From Burkholderiales bacterium (GTDB taxonomy: Bacteria; Pseudomonadota; Gammaproteobacteria; Burkholderiales; Burkholderiaceae_C): DNA of 64,000 nt. The translations under genes were made by a program, and so were the position numbers. Within the stretch, counting starts at the first letter, position 1; every line of letters starts with the position of its first letter. Positions 16,751-25,141 of this stretch are shown piece by piece. The stretch is taken from assembly GCA_017307865.1 (NCBI GenBank), contig JAFKGE010000025.1, forward strand, positions 1-64,000, read 5' to 3'. A model generated the notes under the pieces. That model saw only the letters and a program-made list of their open reading frames with translations. It made no database searches and was not told the DNA's origin.

Positions 16751-17770
16751 TCATTTTTCCGCGGGCGGGCGATGCGCCGCGCAGTCGGCCATCAACTGCG
16801 CGGCCTCGGCCATGCGCGGGCCGGGGCGCACCAGGATGTCGCGCTGGGCAGCGTCGAAGGCGCACACATGGCCCTGGCGCAGCGCGCGCATCTGCGCCCA
16901 GCCGGGGCGGCGCGCCAGATCGAATGCGCCCTGCCGGCTGATCATGATCAGGTCGGGGTCGGCACGCACCACCCACTCGGGGTTGATCTTGGGGTACGGC
17001 CCCATGTCGGCATCGACGATGTTGACCAGGCCCAGCGCCGTCAGCAGCTCGTCGATGAAGGTGCCGCGGCCGGCCGCGTGCGGCGCGGCGTCGACCTCGA
17101 AGTACACGCGCTGGCCGCGCGCGGCGCCGGGCACCGACTGCGCGGCGGCCTGCACGCCGGCGTCGATGCGGCGCAGCAGCGCGTCGGCCGCCTGCGGCTG
17201 GCGCAGCAGTTCGCCCAGGCGCTCGGTCACGCGGCGCAGGTCGGCCAAGGTGCGCGGCTGCAGCGCCACTACCTTCAGGCCCAGCGCGCGCAGGCGCGCG
17301 GCGGCCGCGCGCGCGGAACTGTCCATCAACACCACGTCGGGGCGCAGCGCCACCACGGCCTCGACGCTGGGGTCCAGCCCGCCACCGACTTTGGGCAGCC
17401 GCTGCACGGGCGGCGGCCAGTTGGCGTAGCGGTCCACGCCCACCAGCCGCTCGCAGGCGCCCAGTGCGCACACCGTCTCGGTCAGCGAGGGCAGCAGGCT
17501 GACGATGCGCGCGGGCGGCGTGTCGAAGCGGGTGACTTGGCCGGCGTCGTCATGGATGGCGTAGGCCTGGGCCAGGCCGAACGTCGCCGCCAGCAACGCG
17601 CCCAGGGCGGCCCGAGTCCAGGCGGCCTTGCTCCCTCTCCCGCGGGCGGGAGAGGGTTGGGGTGAGGGCATGGCCCGTGGCAAGGGAGCCGCCGCCGCCC
17701 TCACCCCTGCCCTCTCCCGGAGGGAGAGGGTGAAAGCGCGCATCCAGGCCATGAAACGGCGCTCACGCAT
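16751..17770 (-). CDS. btuF: Periplasmic cobalamin-binding protein with repeat-expanded signal peptide
   Basis: This helical-backbone metal-receptor protein (TroA/BtuF class) is 339 residues long if started at ATG 17770, which overlaps the stop of the upstream gene. The mature domain starts near YAIHDDAGQVTRFDTPP and continues with RIVSLLPSLTETVCALGA, the BtuF fingerprint. The hydrophobic core of the signal peptide is AALGALLAATFGLAQAYA. Residues 12-47 before it are encoded by two copies of a palindromic repeat, so the n-region is unusually long. A shorter start at ATG 17671 (MPSPQPSP) is possible and also lies inside the repeat. It would deliver corrinoid to BtuCD. Confidence 0.82.
   Translation of the reverse strand: MRERRFMAWMRAFTLSLRERAGVRAAAAPLPRAMPSPQPSPARGRGSKAAWTRAALGALLAATFGLAQAYAIHDDAGQVTRFDTPPARIVSLLPSLTETVCALGACERLVGVDRYANWPPPVQRLPKVGGGLDPSVEAVVALRPDVVLMDSSARAAAARLRALGLKVVALQPRTLADLRRVTERLGELLRQPQAADALLRRIDAGVQAAAQSVPGAARGQRVYFEVDAAPHAAGRGTFIDELLTALGLVNIVDADMGPYPKINPEWVVRADPDLIMISRQGAFDLARRPGWAQMRALRQGHVCAFDAAQRDILVRPGPRMAEAAQLMADCAAHRPPAEK
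17629..17735. repeat. Two copies of the GGGAGAGGG palindromic repeat inside the btuF 5' region
   Basis: Hairpins of the type CCCTCTCCCGC/GCGGGAGAGGG lie at about 17633-17653 and 17709-17730, with GGTTGGGGTGAGGGC and GCCGCCCTCACCCCTG between them. The second unit matches the copy at 31-75. The whole stretch is read in frame by btuF. Confidence 0.75.
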
Positions 17771-18605
17771 GGCGGTCCATCCAATCCATCACGATGCGAT
17801 GCAGGGCCTCGGCGCCATCGGTCAGCGCGGCCGGGCCGGGCTGCAGGATTTCGGGCGACTTGATCTCGAACAGCTGGCCACCGCGCACGGCGGGCACGTC
17901 CTGCCAGCCGGCGCGCGCGGCCACCTGCTCGGGCCGAAATTTCTTGCCGCACCAGGAGCCGATGATGAGATCGGGCGCGCGCCGCACCACCTCGAGCGGG
18001 TCGGCAATGATGCGGCCCTTGGCCATCGGCTGGGCCCCCAGCTCGGCAAAGCAGTCCTCGCCGCCGGCAATCTCGACCAGCTCGGACACCCAGCGGATGC
18101 CGCTGATCTGCGGCTCGTCCCATTCCTCGAAGTACACGCGTGGCCGGCGCCCGCCTTGTGCCAATCGGGCCTGTACCGCTTGCTGCATCTGCGCCAGGCG
18201 TTCCCGATATTTCAGCAGCAGAGCGCGCGCCCGATCCTGCGCACCGACCAGCGCCGCCACCTGACCCAGCACCTCGAAGATTTCGGCCACGCTGCGCTGG
18301 TTGAACACCATGGTCGGCACGCCGGCGCGAATCAGCTCGGCCGCGATGTCGGCCTGGATGTCCGAAAAGCCCAGCACCAGGTCGGGCTTGAGCGCCACGA
18401 TCTGCCCGATGCGCGCGCTGGTGAAGGCGCTGACCTTGGGCTTTTCCTGCCGCGCGCGGCGCGGGCGCACCGTGAAGCCGCTGATGCCGACGATGCGCCG
18501 CTCCTCGCCTAGCAGGTACAGCCACTCGGTGGTTTCCTCGGTCAGGCAGACGATGCGCTCGGGGCCCTTGTATGCCGCGGGGAGCAGGGACGCTATATCG
18601 TTCAT
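17763..18605 (-). CDS. BtuF-like cobalamin-binding protein without signal peptide
   Basis: This 280-residue protein has the same helical-backbone binding fold as BtuF (GPERIVCLTEETTEWLYLLG at the start; RPRVYFEEWDEPQISGIRWV in the second half). It begins MNDIASLLPAAYKG and has no hydrophobic leader, so it should stay in the cytoplasm unless the start is wrong. An IIGSWCGKKF segment near residue 210 carries a conserved-looking cysteine. Its ATG overlaps the stop of the cobB-type gene (ATGA) and its stop overlaps the next start, so it is co-translated within the B12 operon. Its role may be corrinoid handling rather than import. Confidence 0.75.
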   Translation of the reverse strand: MNDIASLLPAAYKGPERIVCLTEETTEWLYLLGEERRIVGISGFTVRPRRARQEKPKVSAFTSARIGQIVALKPDLVLGFSDIQADIAAELIRAGVPTMVFNQRSVAEIFEVLGQVAALVGAQDRARALLLKYRERLAQMQQAVQARLAQGGRRPRVYFEEWDEPQISGIRWVSELVEIAGGEDCFAELGAQPMAKGRIIADPLEVVRRAPDLIIGSWCGKKFRPEQVAARAGWQDVPAVRGGQLFEIKSPEILQPGPAALTDGAEALHRIVMDWMDRHA

Positions 18606-18652
18606 AGCTGTTCGCGCTGGTTGGGCGCGGGCTGGAGGCCAAAATCGTTTGA
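18586..18652 (-). repeat. AGCTATC-type interspersed repeat at the cobB/binding-protein junction
   Basis: Read on the minus strand this has TTTTGGCCTCCAGCCCGCG and GCGCGAACAGCTATGAA, the two halves of the interspersed repeat also seen near 28727, 31740, 48308, 52478, 54661 and 63026. It supplies the last residues of one protein and the start codon of the next. Confidence 0.6.
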
Positions 18653-19987
18653 GAACAGCGCGGCCGTGGCCGACGGGCTGGAGGCGAACCAGGCATGAAA
18701 GTAGCTGGCGCGCACCGCACCCTTTGCGTACACCGCCTCGCCTTGCGTGCGCGCGCTGCCGGGCGCGGCCGTGGTGCAGGCCAGCGGCGCCAGCGCGGTC
18801 TGGCAGGCCGAAAAATGAAAGCTGTGGCCGCGCAGCGCCGGCGCCGCTTCGGTCGGCGCCCAGGACTGCAGGCCCAGGCCCATCAGCCGGTCTTGCATGC
18901 GCACGCGGCCGGGCAGCAGGCCCCACATCGGGTGCGCGGCGCCGTCGCGCGTGATCAGCTCGTCGAACAGGCCCATCATGCCGCCGCACTCGGCCCAGAC
19001 CGGCCGCCCGGCCTGCGCGTGGGCGTGCAGCTGCGCGCGCAGCTCGGTGCGCGCGGCCAGCACCGGGGCATGCAGCTCGGGATAACCGCCGGGCAGCCAT
19101 ACGGCATCGCAGGCGGGCAGCGCGTCACCGGCCAGCGGCGAGAAAAACACCACGCGCGCGCCCAGCGCCCGCAGGCACTCGAGGTTGGCCGCGTAGACAA
19201 AGGCAAACGCCGCATCGCGCGCCACCGCCACCGTGCGGCCGGCCAGCAGCGGCGCCGGCGGTGCCACGGCGAGCGGTGCCTCGAAGGCGACGCTCCAGCG
19301 CGCGCGCCAGTCGGCCAAATCCATGCCGCCGAGCGGCGTGGCCGCCAGCAAGTCGGCAGCTGCGTCGAGCCGCGCCAGCGCCGCGGCCTCGCCCAGCTCG
19401 TGCGCGGCGACCAGGCCCAGGTGCCGCTCGGGCAGCTGCATGGCCTCGCTGCGCGGCAAGGCGCCGAGCCAATGCGCCGGATCGTCCAGCGACGCGCGCA
19501 GCAGCGCGGCATGACCTGCGCCGGCCACGCCGTTGGCCAGCACGCCCGCCCAGGGCAAGGCGCCGTCGCGCGCGCTGCGATAGTGGCGCAGGCCGTGGGC
19601 GATGGCGCCCAGCGTCTGCGCCATGGCGCCGGCCTGCACCACGGCCAGCACCGGCAGGCCCAGCACGCGCGCCAGGTCGGCGCTGCTGGGCGTGCCGTCG
19701 TGCAGACCCATCACGCCTTCGACCAGGATCACGTCGGCCGCGCCGGCGGCCGCATGCAGGCGCGCGCGGGCGTCGGCCTCGCCGGTCAGCCACAGGTCGA
19801 GGTTGTGCACCGGCTGGCCGCTGGCCTGCTCATGCCAGAAGGGGTCGAGAAAGTCCGGCCCGCACTTGAACACCCGCACCCGCGCGCCGCGCCGCGTGAG
19901 CAGGCGCGCCAGCGCTGCCACCACCGTGGTCTTGCCCTGGCCCGAGGCCGGGGCCGACACCAGCAGCGCGGGGCAGCGCGCGTTCAT
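18602..19987 (-). CDS. cobB: Cobyrinate a,c-diamide synthase
   Basis: This 461-residue enzyme amidates the a and c side chains of cobyrinate using glutamine and ATP. The N-terminal P-loop domain has SAPASGQGKTTVVAAL and the FKCGPDFLDPFWHEQASG substrate loop; the C-terminal glutamine amidotransferase domain has the nucleophile C334 in AECGGMMGL and a downstream SFHFS histidine. Aerobic CobB and anaerobic CbiA are the same family and cannot be told apart here. It starts at an ATG that shares one base with the btuB stop. No other corrin-ring genes are in the window, so it may serve salvage of incomplete corrinoids or be one part of a pathway encoded elsewhere. Confidence 0.9.
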   Translation of the reverse strand: MNARCPALLVSAPASGQGKTTVVAALARLLTRRGARVRVFKCGPDFLDPFWHEQASGQPVHNLDLWLTGEADARARLHAAAGAADVILVEGVMGLHDGTPSSADLARVLGLPVLAVVQAGAMAQTLGAIAHGLRHYRSARDGALPWAGVLANGVAGAGHAALLRASLDDPAHWLGALPRSEAMQLPERHLGLVAAHELGEAAALARLDAAADLLAATPLGGMDLADWRARWSVAFEAPLAVAPPAPLLAGRTVAVARDAAFAFVYAANLECLRALGARVVFFSPLAGDALPACDAVWLPGGYPELHAPVLAARTELRAQLHAHAQAGRPVWAECGGMMGLFDELITRDGAAHPMWGLLPGRVRMQDRLMGLGLQSWAPTEAAPALRGHSFHFSACQTALAPLACTTAAPGSARTQGEAVYAKGAVRASYFHAWFASSPSATAALFSNDFGLQPAPNQREQL

Positions 19988-21852
19988 CAGCGCCCCGTCC
20001 AGCGCAGGCCGACGAAGAAGGTGCGCGGCGGCGTGGCGTAGCCGCGGGCCAGCTGGTAGCTCTTGTCGCCCAGGTTGTCGATGCGCGCCAGCAGGTCCCA
20101 CTGGCGGGCGATGCGCGTGCTGGCGTACAGGTTGACCAGGCCGTAGCCGCCCAGGCGCTGGGTGTTGGCCGCGTCGTCCCAGCGGTGGCTGACGGCCTGC
20201 CACTCGGCGCCCAGCGTCCAGTCGAGCGACCCGGCGGCCACGCGCGTGTCGGCCGCCAGCTTGAGCAGGCGCTGCGCGCGCCGTGCCAGCAGCTGTCCCG
20301 TCTGCCGGTCCTTGGGCTGCTGCACACCCAACGAGCCGCTCAGGTTGACGGCGCCCACGCGGTGCGCGCCGGTCAAGGTCACGCCCTGCAGCACGGCGCG
20401 CCCGGCGTTCTCGTAACAGCCGAACATCCCGGCGCAGGGGCCGGGGGCGCCGAAGTTGATCAGGTTGGTGACGCGGTTGCGATAGGCCGTCACGCCAAAC
20501 CGGCTGGCGCCCTGCGCCCAGTGCAGGCCCAGTTCGACGTTGCGGCCCTTTTCGGGCTGCAGGGCCGGCTGGCCGTATTCGGAAAAGCGCTGGTACAGCG
20601 TGGGCACGCGAAACGCGGTGCCGACCGCCCCGGTCACGCGCCAGCCGGGCGCGAAGGCGTAGCCATAGGCCACGCCGCCGGTGGTCTGGCCGCCGAACTC
20701 GCTGTCGCGGTCGTGGCGCAGGTTGAGCTGCAGCGTGTGCGGCCCGCCGGTGTAGCCGTAGCCCAGGGCCACGCCGTTCTGGTGGCGGCCGCGGTCGATC
20801 GGGTCGTTGACCAGCGCGTCGCCACGCCGCTCCAGCGCGGCGGTGAAGCGGTGGTCGCCCTGGTGCCATTCGCTGTGCAGCAGCAGGTTGCGCAGCGTCG
20901 TCTCGGTGCGGTAGGTGTCGGGGCGCATCTCGTAGCGCTGCTGCGACTGGCTGACGGACAGGCGCGTGCTCCAGGCCTTGCTCCACTGCGCCGACCAGCT
21001 GGCGCCCAGCGTGTCCAGGCGGTTCAGGCCGTGGTCGTCCTGGCCGGGCATGAAGCCGTCATACTGCGCGTCCATGTCGGTGTGGGTGCCGGTCAGGTCG
21101 ATGCGGTGCGCGGGGTTGATCTGCAGCCCCAGCCGGCCGCTGGCCGAGCTTTGGCGGTAGCCGTCGCGGTCGGGGTTGGCGCCGGGCTTGCTGTCGAAGC
21201 CGCGGCTGACCTCGCGCGCCGCGCCCAGCGAATAGTCCAGCGCGCCGCCCGCGCCCGAAAAGCCCGCTTCCAGCTTGCCGGTGCGGCGGCTGCCCGCGCC
21301 GATGCCCACGTAGGGCGTGAACGGGCCCTCGCCCTTGCGGGTGAAGATCTGCACCACGCCGGCCACGGCGTCCGAGCCGTACACGGCCGCCGCCGGGCCG
21401 CGCACGATCTCGATGCGCTCGACCTGCGCCAGGCTGATGGCCTCCCAGGGCGCGCCGCCGGTGGCCTGCGAATCGACGCGCACGCCGTCGATGTAGACGG
21501 CGGTGAAGCGCGAGTCGGCGCCGCGCAAGAACAGACTGGTGGCCGTGCCCGGGCCACCGCTGCGCGACAGTTCCAGCCCCGGCTGGCGCGCCAGCAGGTC
21601 GCTGATGGTGACGGCGCCGCTGTCCTCGATGTGCGGGCGGTCGATCAGCGTCACGTCGGCCAGCACGTCGGTCAGCGGCTGTGCCACCCGCGCGGCGGTA
21701 ACCACGGTGTCGGGCAGGTTGACGGCGTTCAGTTGCGCCACGGTGGTGGCCTCGGGCAGCGCTTGCGCGCCCACGGAGGCAGCGCCCGCGAGCGCGCACG
21801 ACAGGGCCAGCGGCAGCGCGGCCGGCCGGCAAAACGAAAACCCAGGATTCAT
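19987..21852 (-). CDS. btuB: TonB-dependent cobalamin receptor
   Basis: This 621-residue outer-membrane receptor has a signal peptide (ALPLALSCALAGAASVGAQA), a TonB-box-like segment (DTVVTAARV), the plug domain (ISDLLARQPGLELSRSGG; IEIVRGPAAAVYGSDAVAG) and a 22-strand barrel ending in an aromatic-rich LRWTGR terminus (TFFVGLRW). The start at 21852 gives a standard leader. The long leader upstream carries a cobalamin riboswitch, which fixes the ligand as a corrinoid better than sequence alone could. It is the first gene of the operon. Confidence 0.92.
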   Translation of the reverse strand: MNPGFSFCRPAALPLALSCALAGAASVGAQALPEATTVAQLNAVNLPDTVVTAARVAQPLTDVLADVTLIDRPHIEDSGAVTISDLLARQPGLELSRSGGPGTATSLFLRGADSRFTAVYIDGVRVDSQATGGAPWEAISLAQVERIEIVRGPAAAVYGSDAVAGVVQIFTRKGEGPFTPYVGIGAGSRRTGKLEAGFSGAGGALDYSLGAAREVSRGFDSKPGANPDRDGYRQSSASGRLGLQINPAHRIDLTGTHTDMDAQYDGFMPGQDDHGLNRLDTLGASWSAQWSKAWSTRLSVSQSQQRYEMRPDTYRTETTLRNLLLHSEWHQGDHRFTAALERRGDALVNDPIDRGRHQNGVALGYGYTGGPHTLQLNLRHDRDSEFGGQTTGGVAYGYAFAPGWRVTGAVGTAFRVPTLYQRFSEYGQPALQPEKGRNVELGLHWAQGASRFGVTAYRNRVTNLINFGAPGPCAGMFGCYENAGRAVLQGVTLTGAHRVGAVNLSGSLGVQQPKDRQTGQLLARRAQRLLKLAADTRVAAGSLDWTLGAEWQAVSHRWDDAANTQRLGGYGLVNLYASTRIARQWDLLARIDNLGDKSYQLARGYATPPRTFFVGLRWTGR

Positions 21853-21962
21853 GATGAGAAACACAAGACAAGCGTCCCGGCCGGCTTCCCCGCCAGCAAT
21901 GGGACCCACATGGCCGGGCGCCGGCCATCGCTTGCGCGACGGGCAGCGCCAAGCCGCCTTGT

Positions 21963-22196
21963 TGGCCGGTATCCGGGCTGACGGATGAGGTGTCGGCGCC
22001 TCGCCTTCCCGGTTGCGTGTTTCAGCGCAGCCAGTGGCTTGATGAGGAACCGGTCGGCACCCCCGGACGAACCGCGGGCGCCGCATCCGCTTACCGTTGC
22101 GGGGGCAGCGCAGGTTGGGCAACGCTCGTGGCGAGGGGCCCTCCTGCTTCCCGTTGAACTGCGGCCGTGCGAACCACGGCGCGCGAGCACCAACAG
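21963..22196 (-). promoter_or_regulatory. Cobalamin (B12) riboswitch
   Basis: On the minus strand, downstream of a start near 22196, the leader shows the ordered elements of the class: GGTGCT at 22191-22186, CAACGGGAAGCAGG, the core GCTGCCCCCGCAACGGTAAG, AGCCACTG, ACCGGGAAGGCG, and the B12 box GTCAGCCCGGATACCGGCC at 21984-21966. The aptamer ends about 110 bp before the btuB start. High adenosylcobalamin should switch off the operon by terminating transcription or hiding the ribosome site; which mechanism is used is not clear. Confidence 0.93.
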
Positions 22197-22202
22197 CGGT
22201 CG

Positions 22203-22231
22203 ATTGTATCGGCGCTGCGGCGCCGAACGCG
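22203..22231 (-). promoter_or_regulatory. Candidate promoter of the B12 operon
   Basis: A TACAAT hexamer (22208-22203, minus strand) is a good -10 element and puts the transcript start at about 22196, at the first conserved bases of the riboswitch. The -35 region (CGCGTT at about 22231-22226) is poor. Confidence 0.5.
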
Positions 22232-22267
22232 GCCGAACGCGGCGCCTGGAGGTGCGTCGGTGGACGA

Positions 22268-22891
22268 TCAGGTTCGGGCCACGCCGAATTCGGACGCAAG
22301 CGCCTCGCGGTAGCCCGGTTGGTCGAACAATTCGGGCTCATCCAGAAACTGCGAGGCCCACGGCACCGTATCGCTGCCCCAGAAAATGCGGCCCCGCACC
22401 ACCAGGGTAGAAACACCGAACACGCCCGACGCGATGGCATCCTCGGTGTTGGCGATCAACTGCTGCTTGACGGCAGGCTGGGCGATCAGCTGGTCGCCGT
22501 CCGCATGGCCCAGGCGCTGGCACAGCGCAGCGATATCCAGTTCGGGGTCTCGGCCGTCGCCATAGACAAAATCAAAAGCGGACTTGACTGCCTGATCGGG
22601 CGCGCCAAGCGCCACCAACAAGCGCTGCGCCGCCAGTGAATTGAACGGATGGCGCGCAGGCATGTGAAATGGCAGATTTTGCTGGGCCGCCGCCCAGACG
22701 CAGTACTGGTAGGTGTGCAGCCGCTTGGGCGGCACCTCGGCCGGGCCCTTGTTTCCCCAATGTTTGAGCAGACCGGCAAACAGCACCGGCACCGGCTGAA
22801 TCTCCAGCCGATCACGCAGGGGCAGAAGGCGGTGGTAATGCAGGTAGGCGAACGGCGAGATCAGGTCGAAATACCAACGGGCCATTTCCAT
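22268..22891 (-). CDS. 2-hydroxychromene-2-carboxylate isomerase-like / kappa-class GST (DsbA fold)
   Basis: This 207-residue protein belongs to the HCCA isomerase (NahD) group of the thioredoxin/DsbA superfamily, which uses glutathione as cofactor. It begins MARWYFDLISPFAYLHYHRL, where the SPFAY serine corresponds to the glutathione-activating serine, and has SGVFGVSTLVVRGRIFWGSD near the C-terminus, the usual cis-proline region replaced by ST-L. The start at ATG 22891 gives a normal N-terminus. It is divergent from the enoyl-CoA hydratase gene across a 151-bp gap that holds a palindromic operator. The true substrate is unknown. Confidence 0.8.
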   Translation of the reverse strand: MEMARWYFDLISPFAYLHYHRLLPLRDRLEIQPVPVLFAGLLKHWGNKGPAEVPPKRLHTYQYCVWAAAQQNLPFHMPARHPFNSLAAQRLLVALGAPDQAVKSAFDFVYGDGRDPELDIAALCQRLGHADGDQLIAQPAVKQQLIANTEDAIASGVFGVSTLVVRGRIFWGSDTVPWASQFLDEPELFDQPGYREALASEFGVART

Positions 22892-22954
22892 GGTGGCGTC
22901 CTTCTTGCAAAAGAGGTGTTGAGTGCGATTTTGGGTGGTGTCCACCCGCTTTTC

Positions 22955-22972
22955 TTGTCTTCGCAACGACAA
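22955..22972. promoter_or_regulatory. CRP-geometry palindrome upstream of the enoyl-CoA hydratase gene
   Basis: TTGTC-N8-GACAA is a perfect inverted repeat, equivalent to TGTCT-N6-CGACA in CRP spacing. Its centre is 41.5 bp before a start predicted from the TAGACT -10 hexamer at 22993-22998. A related site lies at 26962-26979. A GGGTGG-N3-CCACCC dyad lies just upstream (about 22933-22947). Confidence 0.55.
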
Positions 22973-23042
22973 CATGATCGACCGGTGCGCCCTAGACTGG
23001 GATCGAACCAATCGTGGCGATCAAGCCTTCAGGAGACTCCAC

Positions 23043-23816
23043 ATGGCATGGGACATCAACGTCGTACAGGACTGCGCGGTGGTGCGCATGAACACCAACC
23101 CGGTGAACGTGCAAAACGACCGCTTCTTCGCCGATCTGCATGGCGCCTTCGACCGCCTGGAGCGGGAGTTCGGCGAATTGCCGGTGGTGTTGACCGGCCA
23201 GGGCAACGCCTTTTCCGCCGGCATCGACTTTCAATACAGCTTCGGCATCTTCGGCAGCGGCAATCCGGACAAGATCCGTGACTGGTACCGGGTCTACCGC
23301 GAAACCAATCTGCGCCTCTTCACCTACCCCCGACCGACGGTGGCCGCGGTGAATGGCCACGCCATTGCCGGCGGCCTGATCACCGCGCTGGACTGCGACT
23401 TCCGGGTGGCTGCGCGCAAATCGGCCAAGTTCGGCCTGAACGAGGTGCCGATCGGCATCCCCATGCCGGCTGCGTATGTGGAGATCATCAAGTACGCACT
23501 GGGCGACCAGGTGGGCGCGCTGACTACCCTGCGCGGCAAGCTGTACGACTTCGACGAAGCCGAGAAACTGGGGTTCTTCCACGAGGTCGTGACCGAGGAC
23601 CAGTTGATCGGCAAGGCCATCGAGTACGCCACCTGCATCACGCTCGACTGCAACACCGCCTACGCGATGTCCAAGAAGGCACTGCAAGACGGTGTGCTGC
23701 GCCAGATCGAGGAGCGCACCGTGGCGCTCGATGCGCATTTGCCCGCCGGCATGAGCGATGCGGGCAACCGCCGCGCGCAGGATCGCCGCCGGCAGGAAAT
23801 CATGAACAAACGCTGA
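23043..23816 (+). CDS. Enoyl-CoA hydratase/isomerase family protein
   Basis: This 257-residue crotonase-fold protein has the oxyanion-hole segments TGQGNAFSAGIDF and AAVNGHAIAGGLITALDCDFR. The first catalytic glutamate position is kept (FGLNEVPIGIP), but the following PGxGGTQ-like segment is replaced by PMPAAYVEII and I do not see the second hydratase glutamate, so it may be an isomerase, a thioesterase-like or otherwise divergent member. The ATG at 23043 is preceded by TCAGGAGA, a strong ribosome site. The next gene, a GST, begins 11 bp after the stop, so the three plus-strand genes form an operon. Confidence 0.83.
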   Translation: MAWDINVVQDCAVVRMNTNPVNVQNDRFFADLHGAFDRLEREFGELPVVLTGQGNAFSAGIDFQYSFGIFGSGNPDKIRDWYRVYRETNLRLFTYPRPTVAAVNGHAIAGGLITALDCDFRVAARKSAKFGLNEVPIGIPMPAAYVEIIKYALGDQVGALTTLRGKLYDFDEAEKLGFFHEVVTEDQLIGKAIEYATCITLDCNTAYAMSKKALQDGVLRQIEERTVALDAHLPAGMSDAGNRRAQDRRRQEIMNKR

Positions 23817-23827
23817 AAGGCGCTGCC

Positions 23828-24508
23828 GTGATCGATCTCTACAGCTGGTCGGCACCGAATGGACACAAGGTGCACATCCTGGTTGAGGAATTGGGCATCC
23901 CCTACCGCATCATTCCCATCAACATCACGGCGGGCACCCAGCACGAGCCGGCCTACCGCGCCATCAACCCCAACGGGAAAATCCCGGCCATCGTGGACCG
24001 GGCGCCACGGGATGGCGGCCCGCCGCACACGGTTTTTGAAACCGGGGCAATCATGGTTTATTTGGCCGAGAAGGAAAGGCGCTTTCTGCCCGAGGAGATG
24101 CGCCAGCGCAGCGAGGTGCTGCAATGGCTCTTCTGGCAGGTGGGCGGCTTGGGCCCCATGATGGGCCAGGCCCAGCACTTCTTTCGGTACGCATCGGAGC
24201 AGGTGCCCTATGGCATTGCCCGCTACCAGAAGGAAACGCGCCGTCTGCTTCAGGTCATGGACGAGCGCCTGACGCACCAAGAATATCTGGGCAGCACCTA
24301 TTCCATCGCCGACATGGCCTGCTTTCCGTGGGTCCGCATCCACAGGCTGACCGGCGTGACGCTCGACGACTTTCCGCACGTGCAGGCTTGGTACAGCCGA
24401 ATCAGGGCTCGGCCGGCCCTGGACCGCGCACTCGACCTGTTGCGCAATCAGTGGGTGGACGTGAGCCAATCCGGCGAGGCGAAACGCAATCTGTTCCAAA
24501 GGGGCTGA
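23828..24508 (+). CDS. Glutathione S-transferase, Nu/YghU-YfcG-like
   Basis: This 226-residue GST has an N-terminal thioredoxin-fold domain (IDLYSWSAPNGHKVHILVEE) and an alpha-helical C-terminal domain (ADMACFPWVRIHRL). The APNGHK motif and the INPNGKIPAI cis-proline segment are typical of Nu-class enzymes such as YghU and YfcG, which reduce disulfides or peroxides with glutathione. It sits between the enoyl-CoA hydratase and a second HCCA-isomerase-like gene, four bases from the latter, which suggests glutathione conjugation or removal in a shared pathway. Confidence 0.85.
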   Translation: MIDLYSWSAPNGHKVHILVEELGIPYRIIPINITAGTQHEPAYRAINPNGKIPAIVDRAPRDGGPPHTVFETGAIMVYLAEKERRFLPEEMRQRSEVLQWLFWQVGGLGPMMGQAQHFFRYASEQVPYGIARYQKETRRLLQVMDERLTHQEYLGSTYSIADMACFPWVRIHRLTGVTLDDFPHVQAWYSRIRARPALDRALDLLRNQWVDVSQSGEAKRNLFQRG

Positions 24509-24511
24509 CCC

Positions 24512-25141
24512 GTGCGTTCGCAACCCCGCACGAAGACGGTGGATGTCTTCATCGACCTGCGCAGCCCGTACTCCTACCTGGCCATCCAGCCGGCCCGCGA
24601 ACTGGCCCAGCGTCGCGGCGTGACGCTGGACTGGTGGCCCTTCATCACCGACTTCCAGTCGGCCTACGGCGGCGAGGTGGAGCAGCGCAGCCCCAGGGAC
24701 GTGGCGAAGCTGAAATACCTCTATATGGATTGCCGGCGCCTGGCCAAGGCGCAAGGTCTGACCATCCGGGCCACCACCAAACTGTGGGACGCTACGCTGG
24801 CCAGCCAGGCCATGCTGTTTGCCAAGAGCCATGACCGGCTGTGGGAGTTTTGCGACCCGCTGCTGGCGGCGTTCTGGCGCCGCGAGTTCGATCTGGCCTC
24901 GGACGACGCGCTCGGCAAAGTGCTGGCCGCTGCGGGATTGGACACCCGCGAGTGGCAGGCATGGCGCAATTCGCAGGCCCAGAGCGAGTTGGCCTCGGTC
25001 CTCGCGCGCGCCGAGCAGATCGGCGTTTTCGGCGCACCGACCTTCGTGTGGCAGGGCGAGCTGTTCTGGGGTGGTGACCGGCTGCCGCTGCTCGACAGCA
25101 CACTGGGCCAAGCGCCTCAGCCGGATTCGAATCCCGCCTGA
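24512..25141 (+). CDS. 2-hydroxychromene-2-carboxylate isomerase-like protein (second copy)
   Basis: This 209-residue DsbA-fold protein is closer to classical HCCA isomerase (NahD): VDVFIDLRSPYSYLAIQPAR with the SPYSY glutathione-site serine, WWPFITDFQ, and IGVFGAPTFVWQGELFWGGD with the cis-proline APT. The start is a GTG at 24512, four bases after the GST stop; no ATG lies before residue 70. Its 3' end overlaps the convergent Crp-family gene by 25 bp. It is not obviously a recent duplicate of the copy at 22268, which has a different active-site context. Confidence 0.85.
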   Translation: MRSQPRTKTVDVFIDLRSPYSYLAIQPARELAQRRGVTLDWWPFITDFQSAYGGEVEQRSPRDVAKLKYLYMDCRRLAKAQGLTIRATTKLWDATLASQAMLFAKSHDRLWEFCDPLLAAFWRREFDLASDDALGKVLAAAGLDTREWQAWRNSQAQSELASVLARAEQIGVFGAPTFVWQGELFWGGDRLPLLDSTLGQAPQPDSNPA

